Source: Gonatopus flavifemur (lineage: Eukaryota; Arthropoda; Insecta; Hymenoptera; Dryinidae). From it: a DNA stretch of 64,000 nucleotides. The position numbers were made by a program, and so were the translations under genes. The notes beneath the pieces are model-generated. The model was not told the DNA's origin. It was given only the letters and a program-made list of their open reading frames with translations, and ran no database searches. This document shows positions 60,855-64,000 of this stretch, piece after piece; positions within the stretch are counted from its first letter, which is position 1; the number at the start of each line of letters is the position of its first letter. Location of the stretch: NCBI GenBank assembly GCA_018340375.1, contig JAFFJZ010000003.1, positions 8,370,001-8,434,000 on the forward strand. Direction: 5' to 3'.

Positions 60855-61023
60855 CGAAGATAAAATGAGAGGGAGAGAAATAACGGTTGATCAAATTTAT
60901 GATGTTCTGAAGCTGCGTCCTGTGGGAGTAATTATAGAAATTACAAACAGTGAAATATCGTTGAATATGGAAAGGGTAATCAATAATGGAATAAAACCAA
61001 AATCAAGAGTATCTCGTAGATAA
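60855..61023 (+). CDS. Possible small exon or ORF, unassigned
   Basis: A good-looking splice acceptor (TTATTCTCAG ending near 60855) precedes a frame that runs to a stop at 61021. An ATG lies at about 60865. The peptide of some 50 residues is mixed and charged and looks globular, with a REITVDQIYDVLKLRP stretch, but I know no family for it. No upstream exon is visible. Chance is the main alternative. Confidence 0.15.
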
Positions 61024-61537
61024 CAACCACCACGATTTTATGCTCGTGCTTCATCTTCCCCTGTACCAGAGTTTTATTTTTCTGACAAAAAAAAAATGAA
61101 TTTTGATCTCATAAATTCTTGGAAGTGAATATTTGTAAATCGCAGTGAAAAAGAGGGTAGAATTTTAGATTTCAGATTTCCAATGATATCGGATTTCGAA
61201 TGATACGGACAACGAAGAGAGGAGCTTATAAATAAGAAATGAAATTCGTCTCGTAGAGTGTATGAGATTCGGTTTTCAGTTGTGTACAAATGATTGATTG
61301 TATCGATCTATCAAACCCTATTCTCATAGGTATGTAATCCCTTATGCTTTTTATGAGGGATCAAGTTGAGATAAGAGTTTCAATTCACCAAACATTCGCA
61401 AAAAGAGAGTATCGGAGAAAAATAATTTCTCATGAGAATACTTTCATGAGGTGGAGTATTGCGATAAAGAATTATCTCTCAACATACGTCTCGTTTTGAT
61501 ATTGTAATCGTTTGTTAGTTTGTTATTCTTCCTTCCT
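61024..61537. other. AT-rich non-coding DNA
   Basis: Nothing identified. Confidence 0.5.
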
Positions 61538-61552
61538 TCCCCCCCCCCCCTT
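61538..61552. repeat. Poly-C run after CCTT units
   Basis: About a dozen C residues preceded by CTTCCTTCC. Such runs are often length-variable and prone to sequencing error. Confidence 0.9.
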
Positions 61553-63814
61553 TAGGTGACTCGAAAACTCCTGATTTCGAACTTTTTCCCAAATAATTAT
61601 TGAAGATCTCTTTACAGTGTCATATTAATTATTTATCGAAATATGGAACCAGGGGGATCTGATGAAATCGATTCCACAGAGAACCTTGTTGGAGTCCATC
61701 ATTGATCCTCTTGTGAAGAAGTTACTGGTCCTTGTTGGACTTCTTACGCATTGTTTTTTAGTCTCTCTAAGTCCCTTTCAAGATGTTGTTTCATTGTGAA
61801 GCTCCATCAATTAATTGTCTCATATTGGTTGAATATTGGATTACAAAGACCGCAGAAAAAGCATAAGAACGAGAGATGATGAAAATCGGATTCCCCATGG
61901 CGAAACCTTCAAAATTTGTGGGAGGAAAAAAAATATATAAATAGGAATAAAGAGGAGAATAAGAAGAGAAAGATAGACGCCAAAGGACGTGGATGGTGGG
62001 TAACGACCCGTTATCACGACCTCGTCTGCTGCTCCAGAGACGAGGGGCAGGGGGCAATATAAAGTCTGCTCGAATACGTGGCGAGTAATAAGGATGGCAC
62101 GGCTGCACCCGTTACTTCTAATATCATCTCGTCCCTTCGGTTATTCCGTCTAAGTTACATTGCAACCTCATAACCAACAAGAGAGACGAAAGAGGAAGAA
62201 GAGATGGTGCCAGACCAGAAACATGCCAAAACTGTCCTCATATGTCGCATCCTACCTCACCAACGAACTTGAAATTGATATTGGAAATTTGTAGTAAAAG
62301 TTGGAAATTCAAAGTAATCTCTCTTTACGTATTCAACAATTTTAATGTTTTCAATCTATGTTGAATCAGATCGATCAGCGAATTCAACATAATCCACCGA
62401 TGATTAATGTAAATTCCTAGAAAATTGTTCAACGAATGTTTGAAACGATGGATCATCCACAGTCTGAAACATTCTGTATCCCAGATTTATTGAATTTTCT
62501 TTAGAATTCTCTGATTCCTCTGTGGTTGTAATGGTATTTACTGTATTTTCTCTATGTAAAAAATTAATCATTTGAATTTTTACAGTTTTATAACGCCGTC
62601 ATGCTCACGTTCAGACTTGATGAGGAAATCTATATTCAAAAAAAATATCTAAACCCATCGATAGAATACCTAGATATTTTAATAGGAATTAATAAATTCA
62701 TCCACGCTTGATCTGAGTCAAATGTATAAGGGATATACTGGATTTTGGATAACACTGTTGAATTCTCATGAAATATCAGGCCAATCTGTCGATAATCTCC
62801 AGTTCAGCTTATTCCTCCCTACTTATAGGAATGTGGAAACAATTCCAAGTAGAATAACTCACAAGAACTGAAATATTATGGAAATCAAAATCTCTGATAA
62901 ATCTTTTCAAAGGTTTCATCCGGTTACAAATCTTTCTTCCTATTAATGGAATTGAGAAATAAGAGGTAGAGAATAGAATGAGATTGTACGATGAAGTATA
63001 TTTTCATCTCAGAGTCACAATGAAACCGAATGTGAGCCGGAGCAACGAACAAGGTAGGAAAAAATTTCACCGATAACGAGTTAAGCGTCGTATCGCTCGT
63101 TGATCATGTAATCGAATTCGAAATTGAAATTTCATTCATCTTGTCTCAAGATCCAAGGGTATTAAATGAAAGTATTCAGATGTTCATTTCTATTCATCCT
63201 TCATATCCCTGTTTTTCTCTCTTTTGAATTCGTTAAAACTCTTTTCAAAGCTTCGATATTCAACTCGATTACCTGAAATTTAAGTGGATTTGACATTTCA
63301 TCGACTTATCCCCAGTATCAGGAACTGAAATTCACCAGAGCGCAATATCGGGGAATAGTCGGTGGAAACAGTCGGTAGTGGATTGTTACTCGAGTATTTC
63401 GCAGAGACGAACGTCGATGGTCTTTCCATCGGTTTTGAATTCATTCTATCGATAATTAAATGCGTTTTTTGTACCTGTACGGCGAATGAATTTGTGCTTA
63501 ATCATTCTCCTTCGAAGTGTATTTTACGAGAAGTATTATCGTATTCTCGACGATCAAGATTCTCACGTTTACTCGAATAATATAGGAATATTTCATCATT
63601 TTTGTCTTTGGTGGAACGCTGAAACTCTGTCTCTCAGAATAAATGATTTCCAAAACCTTCTACTTTGAAATTGAGGACGATTGATTTTTCTGTTCTTCCT
63701 AATGCTCTTGGCTTGAATGAATATTCAACGAATTCATCGTATACAAAAGAATTATTTTGCTGATGAACGCGATGTGATTATTTATATGATTGAAATCAAC
63801 CTGATCCAAGTCTC
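61553..63814. other. Non-coding DNA with a GC-richer patch
   Basis: G+C rises at about 61960-62260 (CGACCTCGTCTGCTGCTCC and neighbours). A 105-codon minus frame (61791-62108) crosses it without a recognisable product. The rest is AT-rich. Confidence 0.4.
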
Positions 63815-64000
63815 AATCAGAAAAATCCGAATTATGCCAATGTTGACAACAGGTGCAGTACAGTGCCGGATAAAAATACAGTACTATGCCTGGACTGATA
63901 AACCAGTATGATCATGAGAGCTTAATAATGATCAGGCATTCCCTATTTTTAATAAGGTCTCCCCACATAGCACACAATGTCTGAGTAATGTCTCGAAATA
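63815..64000. mobile_element. Composite repeat fragment joining two families
   Basis: 63822-63867 is identical over 46 bp to 24253-24298 of the GCCAGTACTG element. 63930-63960 (GATCAGGCATTCC to AATAAGGTCT) matches inverted 19960-19989 of the AAGGCC element with two or three differences. The window ends inside it, so the full element is not visible. Confidence 0.6.

Noticed and set aside
1..64000. tRNA, rRNA or CRISPR signals
   Set aside because: No cloverleaf with a T-arm consensus, no rRNA-like blocks and no regularly spaced direct repeats were found. The repeats seen are inverted and irregular.

Overview
This window reads as non-coding DNA from an animal nuclear genome, most likely an insect. 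It is AT-rich (roughly two thirds A+T by eye). CpG and TCGA words are common throughout, so there is no vertebrate-style CpG depletion. It holds relics of mariner and Tc1-like transposases and many short terminal-inverted-repeat (TIR) elements. Together these fit an insect with little CpG loss, and a hymenopteran is my best guess, but nothing seen proves the order. There are no operons, ribosome binding sites, CRISPR arrays, rRNA or recognisable tRNA genes, and no exon I can assign to a known cellular gene. It is best read as a long intron or an intergenic stretch.

Layout. 0-10 kb: a short TIR element with a possible target duplication (217-461), a miRNA-like hairpin (1889-1955), three further small foldback or TIR elements (3483-3690, 3967-4099, 5511-5622), an unassigned 156-codon frame in a GC-richer patch (7757-8227) and a 107-bp hairpin element (9331-9437). 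10-20 kb: a broken Tc1-like transposase (11023-11318), a 209-bp foldback with 70-bp arms (11992-12200), a second copy of the 3.5-kb TIR family (12256-12415), a weak Tc1-like scrap (about 15.7 kb) and a GC-richer island (17.3-17.7 kb). 20-34 kb: composite TIR elements rich in GCCAGTACTG words (24219-24441) or AAGGCCT words (19751-20008, 28649-28777), a GAGTGAAATT-rich element (30018-30231), and GC-richer islands at 25.5, 26.3 and 27.8 kb. 34-50 kb: mostly featureless AT-rich DNA with one long unassigned ORF (43116-43733). 50-54 kb: the most repeat-dense block, with a dead mariner transposase, two TIR elements, a microsatellite and a 1.1-kb foldback made of TGATCA words. 54-64 kb: more short repeats, ending in a fragment that joins two of the repeat families seen earlier.

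The main result is a set of small, mostly non-autonomous inverted-repeat families that recur in the window. The 46-bp identity between 24.25 and 63.82 kb, the shared CCCTAGTAGAAAT ends, the shared TTTAGAGAG ends, the ATGAAGCTGAAACT ends and the paired GATATTTGGAT ends are all visible directly. The few open frames longer than chance would easily give have no family I recognise, and I give them low confidence.
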